Shown: one piece after another, positions 1 to 10,850 of the stretch
Position numbering within the stretch: position 1 is the stretch's first letter
Layout of the letters: each line of letters begins with the position of its first letter
NCBI RefSeq assembly: GCF_002994745.2
Contig: NC_037090.1
Location: 20,510,001-20,574,000, forward strand
Source: Rosa chinensis
Taxonomy: Eukaryota > Streptophyta > Magnoliopsida > Rosales > Rosaceae
DNA: 64,000 nucleotides
Direction: 5' to 3'
Program-made: the position numbers and the translations under genes
The notes under the pieces: model-generated
The model's input: only the letters and a program-made list of their open reading frames with translations
Database searches by the model: none
What the model was told of the DNA's origin: nothing

Positions 1-849
1 AATTTTGCTTGATGTGTCTCAAAAATCCCAGGTGTGTGATGAACTGCATAAAACTTAAAACCCTTAGATTTTTCACAATATCCTATAAAATTGCAACTTA
101 CTGTTTTTGACTCTAATTTATGTGTTAGTGCATTTGGTGTTTTTGCTTTAGCCTTGCATCCCCACACATGGCAATGATGCAGGCTTGGTTGCCTACCACA
201 CCAAATCTCAAATGGTGTTTTCTCTACAGCTTTGCTAGGTGCTCTATTGCAAATGTAATTTGCAGTTCTTAAGGCTTCACCCCACAAACATTTTGGCAAC
301 CCCAAGGTGCACATCATGCTTCTTACCATGTTTAAGAAAGTTCTATTTTTTTTCTTTCTCCTACTCCATTTTGTTGTGGATTATATGGAGTAGTATACTG
401 AGCTTTAATGCCTTGTTCCTGAAGGTATAATGCAAGAGGACCCTTTTGCTGGCCTGCCTCAGTATACTTTCCATAGAATTCCCCACCCCTGTCAAATCTC
501 ACAATCTTAATTTTAGTTTCCTGCTGCAGTTCCACTTCAGTTCTAAAGATTTTAAAGGCTTGAAGTGCTTGTGATTTTTCTGACAGTAAAAAAATGTAAC
601 AATATCTAGAACAATCATCTGTAAATGTAATGAAGTATGAGTTTCCACAAATAGTTTTATGCTTAAAAGGTCCACAAATATCCGTGTGTATAAGTTCTAA
701 GAGTTTTTGACTTCTTACTGTAGTTTTCTTTCTTGAGTTAGTCAATTTTCCCTTATAACATTCTATAAAGTCTGCAAGATCATCAAAATCTAGTTCTGGT
801 AAAATTTTGTTCTTAATGAGTGTCTTAAGTCTTTCCTTAGAAATATGTC
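1..849 (-). pseudogene. copia integrase pseudogene (partial)
   Basis: The longest intact piece (745-332, minus) contains the integrase core. The catalytic acidic residues are in HTDICGPF (first Asp), RFDRGGEF (second Asp) and NPQQNGVGERKK (Glu). The minus strand below 332 continues, after a frame change, with GEALRTANYICNRAPSK and PFEIWCGRQPSLHHCHVWG. These are the standard copia sequences after the core, and they run to base 1. The plus-strand ORF at 239-430 is only its shadow. Stops and frameshifts make it inactive. Confidence 0.85.
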
Positions 850-1490
850 CTAGCCTTCTATGTCATAGGTATGCAGACTTGTTATTGAATAATGATCTTT
901 TGACACAATAACAGTGTCAGTACTTAAGGAATTTTCTCTATTTTCAATTAGCATAATTTCTTGTTTTGCAATAGAACAATTTAATTTTAAATAGTCATGC
1001 ATAAAAGTACCACATCCAAGATAATCATGTCCTTGAAAATTTTTTATTCCACTAAAGTCGATAACGAGTCTGCAACCAAGCCTAACTAGCAAAGAAACTG
1101 AAAGCAAGTTTCTTTTCAAATAAGGAATGAAATAAACACTATCTAAAACCAAAAACTTTCCTAAACCTAAGTCCAACTTTAAGGTGTCAATGGCTTTGAC
1201 TGCTACCTTCACGCCATTGCCAACACAGACCGAGTCTTCATGCTTCCTTGGAGCTCTCCTCCTTGTTAAACCCTGCAAGGAATTGGTTATATGAATTGGT
1301 GAGCCTGAATCCAACCAATAAGTATGTGGTTCAACATTTATGAAGTTAACTTCCAAGGAAAAAACTGAATTTGGAAAAATAGAATATGAATCAGAAAATA
1401 AATTCTTACCCTTTTTGATCATCCATTTCTTGAAACCCTCACACTGCTTCTTCATGTGCCCATACTTCTTACAGAAGTAGCACTTGATCT
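850..1490 (-). pseudogene. copia zinc knuckle and aspartic protease pseudogene
   Basis: The minus frame begins with a CCHC zinc knuckle, CYFCKKYGHMKKQC (C-x2-C-x4-H-x4-C), at about 1440-1485. The retroviral-type aspartic protease follows, with active-site motif WLDSGSPIHIT near 1300. Downstream, GVKVAVKAIDTLKLDLGLGKF and the stretch around VYFIPYLKRNLLSVSLL are the usual copia protease flank that leads into the pre-integrase region. A stop near 850 interrupts the frame before the integrase. Confidence 0.8.
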
Positions 1491-2142
1491 TCAGTAGCTT
1501 TCCAGCTGCAGCCTTTTCAGTGGGTGCTTTAGTAATGGTCTTCTTTGGTTTGAGTTTGTTCTGATATTTCCCTTTGTTTTCCCCATCAGGTTGACAGAAG
1601 TAGTGGGTGTACTCTCCTTCTTAATCCTCTCTTGCTCATCTACACATATTGAGATAAGCTTATTAAGTGTCAATTTTTCCTTTTGCGCATTGTAGGTTGT
1701 CCTAAGATGGCTGTAGGCATTTGGGAGGGATTCTAAGGCCACATGCACCACTTGTGCATCATTCACTCCCATGTAAAGTTCTCTCAGCTTATTGTTGATG
1801 TCTATCAGCTCCATGATATGGGTTCTCACACTCCCATTTCCACTGAACTGAAGGTCATTGAACTTCCTAGAGAGTCTGGCACCTTTAGCTTTGTCACTTT
1901 CTCTGAATTTCTGAGCAATGGCTTCCAAGAAGTCAACTACATACTCAGGTTCTTCGATACAGCCTCTCACTGTATCCGACATAGTAGACCTGATAACATT
2001 TTTTGCCATCTCTCACTTTCTTGTCATCTTCAGTGCTTTCTCCATCCAACTCATAAGGTTGTTCATCAGTAAGGCATAGGTCCATGGCTAAGTAGAACTC
2101 TATTTGGTTTCTCCATTTCCTGTAGTTCCCTCCACTCAACAC
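1491..2142 (-). pseudogene. copia gag (UBN2-type) pseudogene
   Basis: Two overlapping minus-strand frames make up a copia gag. The first (2142-1945) starts with GGNYRKWRNQIEFYL, the usual N-terminal 'W..W' region of UBN2-type gag proteins. The second (2009-1491) contains FNDLQFSGNGSVRTHIMEL and ESLPNAYSHLRTTYN, the conserved middle and C-terminal parts. The frames do not join, so at least one frameshift lies between about 1945 and 2009. A second shift near 1490 separates gag from its zinc knuckle. Gag would form the cytoplasmic particle that packages element RNA; this copy cannot make it. Confidence 0.8.
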
Positions 2143-3017
2143 TTGAATCTGCCCTAGGGTGACAACTTCAACTCCTAAAGCAAAACAGAAAATAAAAATG
2201 TAAGTACATGTGTATTATTTATTCTGCAGAAAATATGTGCATCAACCACCAGTAACAAAATGTATGGCATAAACACAACTGAAAACAATCCCTTGTTCTC
2301 AAGATATATCAGATAACACCTTTGTGGTATAAAAACTGATAACTAAATTTCATACATCATTATCCCATGTTTAATAGTCTTAATATATATATATTGAAAG
2401 CAGTCAACATCTTTAGATAGAGAAAAGTTTCAATATATCAGAAGTTAAAACTGTGAAACATGTATAATGCTATTACTGTATAATGCTATTCACACATATG
2501 AACACTCCTTTGGGAGTCAAGAATAATGCAATTTAACAACAACAACACAATATTGTCTTGTTAGGCATTTTCTAGAATCTGCAGTGAAAGTTACTTTGTG
2601 CAACATAATCGATTAATTCCAGAACCTCATATGACAATACAATAAAACGGTAAGTTATATTTAATTTTGTTGAATCATTTTAACTCTTAATTCACTGTGA
2701 AAAGGCATTAAGGCTGCAGATTCCAAAATGGGAGATATAGGTGCTTTGTTCTAAAATCACAGTATTATAAAACACAGACATCCACATGTGTACGGGTTTA
2801 AAATCACAACCATAATATATATATATATATATTCAATACAGGTCCCAGCAATCAAAAGTTATCAATTTGAATATGAATCATTATACAACACTTTCCATAT
2901 GCAATCGATGAGAATCAATCAATTTGTTTCATGAAGTACATACCTGGGCCCTTTCCATGATCATCAGTAGAGACTAAAAACGGAAGCAAAGAAACCAAGA
3001 CAAACAACAATTTAAAG
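2143..3017. other. AT-rich intergenic stretch, no gene seen
   Basis: There is no coding potential on either strand. The stretch holds short (TA)n runs at about 2383-2394 and 2814-2832 and otherwise unremarkable AT-rich sequence. It might contain the 5' untranslated part or LTR of the copia remnant to its left, but no TGGTATCAGAGC-type primer site was found. Confidence 0.5.
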
Positions 3018-3149
3018 TAGGGCCGGCCTTACTATATTTTTAAATAATGGCAGGCCGGGCAGGCCCTTGCGGGCTTTTTTGGGATGGGCCTTGTGGGCTT
3101 TATTTATAATAAATATTTAAAGACACTAATTTTTTTATAAATCTATATT

Positions 3150-4195
3150 TATATATAATACATTCCAAAGAGCAACCTCTATCAATTCAAAGAAAATAGG
3201 AAAACCGACCGTTGGATGTGATTATTACAATAAATTATGCATGTGGTTAAAAATTTAGTCAATTTCACCATAGTTTCGATCCCGATTAGTCATTTGTATG
3301 TTTTCTTGGTTGACCGATAGCATAACGACCTCGCAACGTGCTTATTTTTTTACATCACATTTGTAAATATTTCATCGATGGATGTGTGTGGACATAAGAT
3401 AAAAATTTCAATTTAAATTACAAATACATTGGTCTATACCAATTTGCCTCCTAAAGTTATATAACTTATACATTGCATTTAAATTGTTGAGGTTCATTCT
3501 AAAGCAAACATGAAGTGAAAAATGAATTTAGAGAAACCAACGCTCGATGGAGAAATTGTAATGTTTTATGGTGCTTGTAAAAATTTCAGCCAATTTGGTT
3601 CTCGTTTCGAATTCGATCAACTAGGTCAAACTTAGTTACTCTTATAAACCTATATTTATATATCACACACTCTAAAGAGCAACCTCAGTCAATTCAAAGA
3701 AAATAGAAAAACCAACCGTTGGATATGATTATTACAATAAATTATGAGTGTGGTAAAAAATTTAGCCAATTTCACCATATTTTCTAATCCGATCGAATTG
3801 GTCAACCGTCGTCACTTGTATGTTTTCTTAGTTGACCGATGACATAACGACCGCGAAACGTGTTTATTTTTTCACATCACATTTGTAAATATTCCATAGA
3901 TGTATGTGTGTGAACATAAGATAAAAACTTCAATTTTAATTACAAAGACGTTGGCCTATACCAATTTGCCTCCTAAAGTTGTATAACTTATACATTGCAT
4001 TTAAATGGTTGAGGTTCATTCTAAAGCAAACATGAAGTGGAAAATGAATTTGAAGGAACCAACCACTCGATGGAGAGATTGTAATATTTTATGGTGCTTG
4101 TAAAAATTTCAGCCAATTTAGTTCTCGTTTCGAATTCGATCAACTAGGTCAAACTTAGTTACTCTTATAAAACTATATTTATATATCATACACTC
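3150..4195. repeat. Two diverged ~524-bp units (outer copies)
   Basis: Two consecutive copies of the unit have anchor sequences CCGTTGGAT near 3209 and 3717. Both also carry the string ttggttgaccgat (or a variant), ttattttttcacatcac, gttgaggttcattctaaagca and cgatcaactaggtcaaac. They differ from each other and from the inner copies at many positions, so they are older than the inner array. Confidence 0.8.
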
Positions 4196-4564
4196 TAGGG
4201 GTCGTCAACGGGCCGGGCCGGGCCGGGCCGGGCCTTGCCATATTTTTAAATAATTGCGGGCCGGGCCGGGCCGGGCTTTATTAAAAATCAAAGGATCCAA
4301 GCCCGTCCATATAAAGCGGGCTTTTTCGGGCCGGGCCGGGCTTGGCCTTGCGGGCTTTTTTGGGCCGGGCCTTGCGGGCTTTATTTATAAATAAATATTT
4401 AAAGACACAAGTTTTTTTTTTTAATCAAGCTTTGGAAATTCAATGGATAATGATCAAATACAACCAAAGATAATAGATCTATATAACTATATTGTACCAA
4501 AAAAATCTATATTTATATATAGATACTAATTTATTGATAAATGAATTTTTAAAGACACTCATTT

Positions 4565-6300
4565 TTTATAAACCTATATTTATATATCATACACTCCAAA
4601 GAGCAACCCCTATCAATTCAAAGAAAATGGAAAAACCGACCGTTGGATGAGTTTATTACAATAAATTATGAGTGTGGTAAAAAATTTAGCCAATTTCACC
4701 ATATTTTAGAATCCGATCGGATTGGTCAACCGTAGTCACTTATATGTTTTATTGTTTGACCGATGGCGTGGCAACCGCGAAACGTGCTTATTTTTTCACA
4801 TCACGTTTGTATATATTCCATCGATGGATGTGCGTGGACATAAGATAAAAAAAATTAATTTTAATTACAAACACATTGGTGTATACCAATTTTATTCCTT
4901 TAGTTGTATGACTTATACATTGCATTTAAATTGTTTAGGTTCATTCTAAAGCAACCATGAAGTAGAAAATGAATTCGGAGAAACCAACCGCTCGATGGAG
5001 AGATTGTAATGTTTTATGGTGATTGTAGAAAATCTAGCCAATTTCGTTATTGTTTCGAATTCGATCAACTAGGTCAAACGTAGTTACTCTTATAAACCTA
5101 TATTTATATATCATACACTCCAAAGAGCAACCCCTATCAATTCAAAGAAAATGAAAAAACCGACCGTTGGATGAGTTTATTACAATAAATTATGAGTGTG
5201 GTAAAAAATTTAGCCAATTTCACCATATTTTCGAATCCGATCGGATTGGTCAACCGTAGTCACTTATATGTTTTATTGGTTGACCGATGGCGTGGCAACC
5301 GCGAAACGTGCTTATTTTTTCACATCACGTTTGTATATATTCCATCGATGGATGTGCGTGGACATAAGATAAAAAAAATTAATTTTAATTACAAACACAT
5401 TGGTGTATACCAATTTTATTCCTTTAGTTGTATGACTTATACATTGCATTTAAATTGTTTAGGTTCATTCTAAAGCAACCATGAAGTAGAAAATGAATTC
5501 GGAGAAACCAACCGCTCGATGGAGAGATTGTAATGTTTTATGGTGATTGTAGAAAATCTAGCCAATTTCGTTATTGTTTCGAATTCGATCAACTAGGTCA
5601 AACGTAGTTACTCTTATAAACCTATATTTATATATCATACACTCCAAAGAGCAACCCCTATCAATTCAAAGAAAATGAAAAAACCGACCGTTGGATGAGT
5701 TTATTACAATAAATTATGAGTGTGGTAAAAAATTTAGCCAATTTCACCATATTTTCGAATCCGATCGGATTGGTCAACCGTAGTCACTTATATGTTTTAT
5801 TGGTTGACCGATGGCGTGGCAACCGCGAAACGTGCTTATTTTTTCACATCACGTTTGTATATATTCCATCGATGGATGTGCGTGGACATAAGATAAAAAA
5901 ATTAATTTTAATTACAAACACATTGGTCTATACCAATTTTATTCCTTTAATTGTATGACTTATACATTGCATTTAAATTGTTTAGGTTCATTCTAAAGCA
6001 ACCATGAAGTAGAAAATGAATTCGGAGAAACCAACCGCTCGATGGAGAGATTGTAATGTTTTATGGTGATTGTAGAAAATCTAGCCAATTTCGTTATTGT
6101 TTCGAATTCGATCAACTAGGTCAAACTTAGTTACTCTTATAAATCTATATTTATATATCATACACTCCAAATAGCAACCCCTATCAATTCAAAGAAAATG
6201 GAAAAACCGACCGTTGGATGAGTTTATTACAATAAATTATGCTTGTGGTTAAAAATTTAGTCAATTTCACCATAGTTTTGAACCCGATCTAATTGGTCAA
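4565..6300. repeat. Tandem array of 524-bp units (3.3 copies)
   Basis: Corresponding points recur every 524 bases: 4722, 5246 and 5770 share the same reading (for example NRSHLYVLL in the plus frame). Full units are roughly 4570-5094, 5095-5618 and 5619-6142, with a partial fourth to 6300. Units 2 and 3 are almost identical by eye, which points to recent tandem duplication. Short plus-strand ORFs of 75-93 codons recur in each unit but look like chance reading of the repeat. Confidence 0.9.
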
Positions 6301-6306
6301 CCGATT

Positions 6307-6371
6307 ACCGATATGTAGAATATATATATATGCACATATTCTATATAGAATAATAGAAGTATAAGAACTTC

Positions 6372-6416
<45 letters not shown>

Positions 6417-6534
6417 CTCTATATATATTATTATATTATATATATAAACACACACATATATAAATATATATACATATATATAAACACACACACACATATA
6501 TATATCTCTATATATATATTATATATATAAACAA

Positions 6535-6572
<38 letters not shown>

Positions 6573-6597
6573 CTCTATATATATATCCTCTATATAA

Positions 6598-6635
<38 letters not shown>

Positions 6636-6676
6636 CTCTATATATATATATATTATATATATAAACACTCACACAT

Positions 6677-6707
<31 letters not shown>

Positions 6708-6752
6708 TATAAACACACACACATATATAAATATATATATACATATATATAA

Positions 6753-6804
<52 letters not shown>

Positions 6805-6913
6805 ATATATATATATATATTATATATATAAACACACACACACATATATAAATATATATATACATATATATAAACACACACACATATATAAATATATATA
6901 CATATATATATAA

Positions 6914-6956
<43 letters not shown>

Positions 6957-7027
6957 AACACACACAAATATATATATATCTATGTGTGTGTGTGTATATA
7001 TATTTATAAACACACACACACATAACT

Positions 7028-7062
<35 letters not shown>
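6307..7062. repeat. Complex (CA)n/(TA)n tract
   Basis: About 750 bases of alternating CA and TA dinucleotides are broken by short CTCT and TAAACACACA elements. A higher-order pattern recurs several times: CA run, TA run, ctctatatat, a short ttatata, then taaacacaca. All ORFs read through this tract (60-116 codons of Tyr, Ile, Cys and Val) are artefacts of the dinucleotides. Confidence 0.95.
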
Positions 7063-7067
<5 letters not shown>

Positions 7068-7310
7068 TTACGGGCTTTTACGGGCCGGGCCTAGAGGGCT
7101 TTTACGGGCCGGGCCTAGCGGGCCTTTGGCGGGCCGGGCCTACGGGCCGGGCCGGGTTTTTGCGGGCTTTAGGCGGGCCGGCCCTCGGCCCACCAAGGCG
7201 GGCTTTTGCGGGTTTTTTGACGGGCCGGGCCGGGCTAAAAGCCCTCTGGGCTGGCGGGCCTCCATCGACCCACTTGATTCGCGGGCTTTTTGATGAGGCC
7301 TAATACACTC

Positions 7311-7980
7311 TAAAGAGTAACCTCTATCAATTCAAAGAAAATGGAAAAACCAACCGTTGGATATGATTATTACAATAAATTATGAGTGTGGTGAAAAATT
7401 TAGCTAATTTCACCATATTTTTGAATCCGATCGAATTGGTCAACCGTCGTCACTTGTATGTTTTCTTAGTTGACCGATGGCATAACGACCGCGAAACGTG
7501 TTTATTTTTTCACATCACGTCTGTAAACATTCCATAGATGGATGTGTATGAACATAAGATAAAAACTTCAATTTTAATTACAAAGATGTTGGCCTATACC
7601 AATTTGCCTCATAATGTTGTAAAACTTATACATTGCATTTAAAATGTTGAGGTTCATTCTAAAGCAAACATAAAGTGGAAAATGAATTTGGAGAAACCAA
7701 CCGCTCGATGGAGAGTTTGTAATGTTTTATGGTGGTTGTAAAAATTTCAGCCAATTTGGTTCTCGTTTTGAATTCTATCAGCTAGGTCAAACTTAGTTAC
7801 TCTTATAAACCTATATTTATATATCATACACTCCAAAGGGCAACCTCTATCAATTCAAATAAAATGGAAAAACCGACCGTTGGATGAGATTATTATAATA
7901 AATTATAAGTGTGGTAAAAAATTTAGCTAATTTCACCATATTTTCGAATCCGATCAAATCGGTCAACCGTAGTCATGACA
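7311..7980. repeat. 524-bp units right of the nested element (outer copies)
   Basis: The unit interrupted at 4195 resumes here with taaagagtaacctc and runs to about 7820. A second partial unit runs to about 7980. Just after it, a segment at 7980-8030 (tgtagaatatatatatgcac) copies the sequence found at 6312-6360 in the nested element. The two elements therefore share the same internal order. Confidence 0.8.
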
Positions 7981-8165
7981 TGTAGAATATATATATGCAC
8001 ATATTCTATATAGAAGTATGAGAACGTCCAATTTCACCATAAGCCAAATTACAACAAATTCACACTCACACAAAGAGACACACACACACATATAATGATG
8101 ATGTGGCACACTGAAGATTTCCAAATATATGTCCTGGGCCTTCTAGACATGAACTTGTAAAAGAT

Positions 8166-8766
8166 GTTGCAGATTCCAGTCCAAGCAGAACCGCCTTCAC
8201 TTAAATTGCTATAAATCCTTCTAGAAAAGTCAGAATCGCAAACCGTAAAATTCTTCAGAAACTAGACACATGGGGATTTCCGTGCATATAGGGTACAACT
8301 CTTAATTCCGTTCGAGAATTTCCCAGTAATTTAGCAAAGTTAGGTGTTCTACACAACAGTTTCTGCGTTGCAGATTCTCGTTCAAGTTGAACTACCTTCA
8401 CTTAAATTGCCATAACTCATTCTAGAAAAGTCGGAATCACAAACCGTAAAATTCTTCAGAAACAAGACACATGGGGATTTCCGTACATATAGGGTACAAC
8501 TCTTAATTCCATCCAACCTAGTCCCAGTAATTCAGCTAAATTAGGTGTTCTGCACAACAGTTTCTGTGTTGCAGATTCTCGTTCAAAACTGCCTTCACTT
8601 AAATTGTCATAACTCCTTCTAGAAAAGTCGGAATCACAAATTGTAAAATTCCTCAGAAACTAGACACATGAGGCTTTTTGTTTATAAAGGGTATAGCTCT
8701 TAATTCCATCCGACCAGTTCCCAGTAATTCAGAGAAGTTGGGTGTTCTGCACAAGAGTTTCTGTGT
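8166..8766. repeat. Three tandem ~200-bp units
   Basis: Three copies start with ttgcagattc near 8167, 8369 and 8570. Each continues with ccttcacttaaattg, cttctagaaaagtc, a CAGAAAC.AGACACATG segment, the string agggtacaactcttaattcc (or a variant) and caacagtttctg. The copies differ by point changes and small gaps. There is no ORF. The array lies inside the outer element, between its last 524-bp unit and its right GC-rich end. Confidence 0.85.
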
Positions 8767-8840
8767 TATTTATATAATATTTTTTGTTTGCGGGCTTTAA
8801 TGGGCCGGGCCTAACGGGCTTTTGGCTGGACGGGCCTATG

Positions 8841-9470
8841 GGTGATGCTACCCAGCGGTGCTGCTATCCACCGGAGGTTGCCCGGCGGTGATGCTGGTTG
8901 GCGGAGCGGATCTTTGCTTGTGGTTTTGCAACTTGGCAGAGCCGCTACACCGAACACCGACGCTTAGAGCCATGCCTTGAGATTTGAGCGCTGCAATTGA
9001 TCGAATAGGTCGGCAATTTGATTGAAGTTGGCGCTAGCCGGTGTTTGACAAAGAAGATGATCGTTGATCATGGGTGCCCATATCAACTGCAGTCTGATGT
9101 TTTGTGGCCGGAGGAGATTTTGTCCAGAGGAGGACGTTCATCAGAGCTTGACAAGAGAAGCCCAACGGAGGCTGCCCGGTGGTGCAGTCCAGCGGTGAAG
9201 AAAGCTCAGCGGAGGAGAAAACTCAGCAAAGGAGCTCGGCGCTAATGCCCAGCTGAAGCGAAACCTCAGTGGAGGAGAAATCTCAGCGGATGGGGGGTGG
9301 TCGCTGATCGTGTTTAGCAGTGCCACGATTGGGGGTGGGGCGTTCGGCGGTGCCGTTGACAGAAGTTTGGTGTTACCGCTGAACCAGTATGGCGGTGCCG
9401 CTGATGATGTTTGAAGAGTGTTGGTGTCCAGAGTAAGTAAGCGCTAGATTTTTTTTTTTTGGTGAGTGTA
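8841..9470. other. GC-rich degenerate repeat region, no gene
   Basis: Short motifs recur loosely, such as cagcggtg, gcggtgatgctg and ctcagcggaggagaaa (9207-9290). ORFs of 61-75 codons are present on both strands, but none resembles a known domain. On the minus strand it lies downstream of the primer-binding site at 9644, so it may be the untranslated leader or decayed gag of a gypsy element. Confidence 0.4.
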
Positions 9471-9600
9471 GCGTTGACCACTCCTATCAATGTTAACCGC
9501 CCATTGACCAGGCGTTGACCAACCTTGCCCTGCGTTGACCAGCCTTGTTCAACGTTGACCGGCTCGATGGGCATTGACTGAGCGTTGAATTGACGTTAAC
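9471..9600. repeat. ~20-bp minisatellite rich in GTTGACC
   Basis: Consecutive 20-base units begin gcgttgacc, gcgttgacc and acgttgacc (about 9513, 9533 and 9553), with looser copies on both sides. TTGAC occurs at least six times in 130 bases. Confidence 0.75.
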
Positions 9601-9638
9601 GGGCCAAAGTTTAAGGCACGTGACAAAGCCTTTGTGTT

Positions 9639-9692
9639 GGCTTCCCACAGACGACGCCAATGTTAATGTTAGTGACCGAGGGGTTTAATTAA

Positions 9693-9771
<79 letters not shown>

Positions 9772-10085
9772 AGAAGTATAGTGGTTCGTTTCCCGCCTTA
9801 GCGGGAAACTACGTCCACTTGAAAGCTTTAACTAGTGTTTGGGCCTTGCGGCCCAAGGGGATTACATGAGTGTAATGGAGTGTCTTGAGTTGTGGGAGGA
9901 GGCATTCCTATTATAGGTGAAGGAAGCCATCTCCTTTACATGGTTTCCAATGTGGGACTCAAATACCACTATTCTAGTATAGAAAAGCTATGTTGTGAGG
10001 ACAACTTGGCAAGGCCGGAAAGTTGGCTTCCCGGTGACGTATTTGCCACTTCCGGATACCGTAACGTAGCTTGAACATAGGGTTA
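9639..10085 (-). mobile_element. Ty3/gypsy LTR fragment with primer-binding site
   Basis: On the minus strand, ...ATTAACA is followed by TTGGCGTCGTCTGTGGG (9660 to 9644). This is nearly the primer-binding site of the complete Tat element at 24202. Sequence to the right of 9661 is therefore the 3' part of a 5' LTR in minus orientation. It contains a long (GA)n run (about 9695-9769) and the string ccaatgtgggactcaaat near 9948, typical of LTRs. The outer LTR end was not found; 10085 is a guess. Confidence 0.6.
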
Positions 10086-10850
10086 CGGGATGCATGTCTC
10101 GGTTGGGCCTCATCATGGCTTGTGGGTGTCTCAAAGAGGGTGTTACTTATGCTTGGTGATGTAGAAATTAGCTTGCTAGTAGAGGTATCTACAGTGTCGA
10201 AGGTTGCAAACTCTAAGTCTGGGAAAGGGTTAGGGCTGACGTCAGTATCCCAACAGATCAAATACTAGTTTAGCTACCATTGTTGGGCAGTCGCTAGAGT
10301 TGTTGAAGGAGGTGTTGGGGTAGAATGTGGTGGCTCTATACATTACTAAACCGATAGTGGTGACTATGGTTACTGAGGCGGTATAGTTAAGTAAAGCAAA
10401 GCAACTCGCTGGGATTGATCATACTAGGCCTCGGAAAAAGTCCAAGTAATTCGTTAAGGTTCTCTTGCTCGGATATTGATAAGGGTTTTGGTTTGTCTAA
10501 CACCAATGGAATGGTGATGGTGTCTCCATCAAAGAATAGAAGAGGAATGCCTAAAGGATCGAAGAATAAAGTCAAATGCCCAAGAGTGCGTAGTAAGAGG
10601 GTGCTTTGTAAGCTTGAAGAAGTTTAGGGCTTTGTAGAGGTGGTGACTGTGGAAGAAACCAGTGGTGCTTCTACTTTGATGGAATCTAATGTGGAGACGA
10701 CATTGGAGGAAGTTGATGCGGAGGTAGCTGAGGAAAGTGAGGCTCTTCTTCTATTGGAGATGGGTTCTAGCTCGACTCAAGAATGAGATATGTTGCCAAG
10801 AACATCCACTACATTTGTACTTTTTGATTCCCATGGATGTTTGTAGGGTA
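10086..10850 (+). other. Possible degraded retroelement ORF with AT-hook-like motif
   Basis: The ORF at 10415-10627 contains RRGMPKGSKNKVK, close to the AT-hook core RGRPKGSKNK that is also seen at the C-terminus of some plant LINE ORF1 proteins. Upstream and downstream frames hold only short pieces. It may be a LINE ORF1 tail, but no zinc knuckle or endonuclease follows. Identity is uncertain. Confidence 0.25.

Larger units (their letters stand above)
1..2142 (-). mobile_element. Ty1/copia retrotransposon remnant, truncated by window edge
   Basis: Read on the minus strand, the order is gag (2142 to 1491), zinc knuckle and protease (1490 to 850) and integrase (849 to 1). This is the Ty1/copia order GAG-PR-INT. 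Reverse transcriptase would lie beyond base 1. The frame changes between 2009 and 1945, near 1490, and between 850 and 745, so the copy is inactive. No LTR or primer-binding site was recognised to the right of 2142, so the 5' end is not defined. Confidence 0.85.
4196..7302. mobile_element. Nested non-autonomous hAT-like element with 8-bp TSD
   Basis: The element starts TAGGGGTCGTCAACGG and ends TTGATGAGGCCTA. The end read on the other strand is TAGGCCTCATCAA, which matches the start at 10 of 13 positions. It is flanked by the perfect direct repeat ATACACTC (4188-4195 and 7303-7310), the 8-bp duplication typical of hAT transposition. Removing the element restores the sequence atcatacactctaaagag, which matches other copies of the 524-bp unit at that point. 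The element therefore inserted into a repeat of its own family. It carries GGGCCGGGCC arrays at both ends, three and a bit 524-bp units, and a long CA/TA tract. It has no transposase gene. Confidence 0.7.
3018..8840. mobile_element. Outer composite hAT-like repeat element with GGCCGGGC-rich ends
   Basis: The left end (TAGGGCCGGCC, 3018) leads into a block with the string tatttttaaataat and then GGGCTTT runs ending near 3100. The same order is seen at the left end of the nested element at 4196. At the right, 8770-8838 repeats the string ataatattt followed by cgggctttaatgggccgggcct, like the right end of the nested element at 7060-7302. Between the ends are ~524-bp units (3150-4195 and 7311-7980), an AT/CA zone and other tandem repeats. 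No transposase is encoded. The right terminus and target duplication are unclear, so the outer boundaries are approximate. Confidence 0.5.

Noticed and set aside
1743..2072. 109-codon plus-strand ORF
   Set aside because: Shadow of the copia gag on the opposite strand.
4722..5958. Three repeated plus-strand ORFs of 75-93 codons
   Set aside because: They recur only because the 524-bp DNA unit recurs; outer units carry stops and shifts, and no domain is seen.
6297..7023. Several 66-116 codon minus-strand ORFs rich in Tyr, Ile, Cys and Val
   Set aside because: They are direct readings of CA/TA dinucleotides and have no protein character.
3018..8840. Possible CRISPR-like array because of regular repeats
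   Set aside because: Unit length (~524 and ~200 bp), absence of short repeat-spacer structure and the plant nuclear context rule it out.
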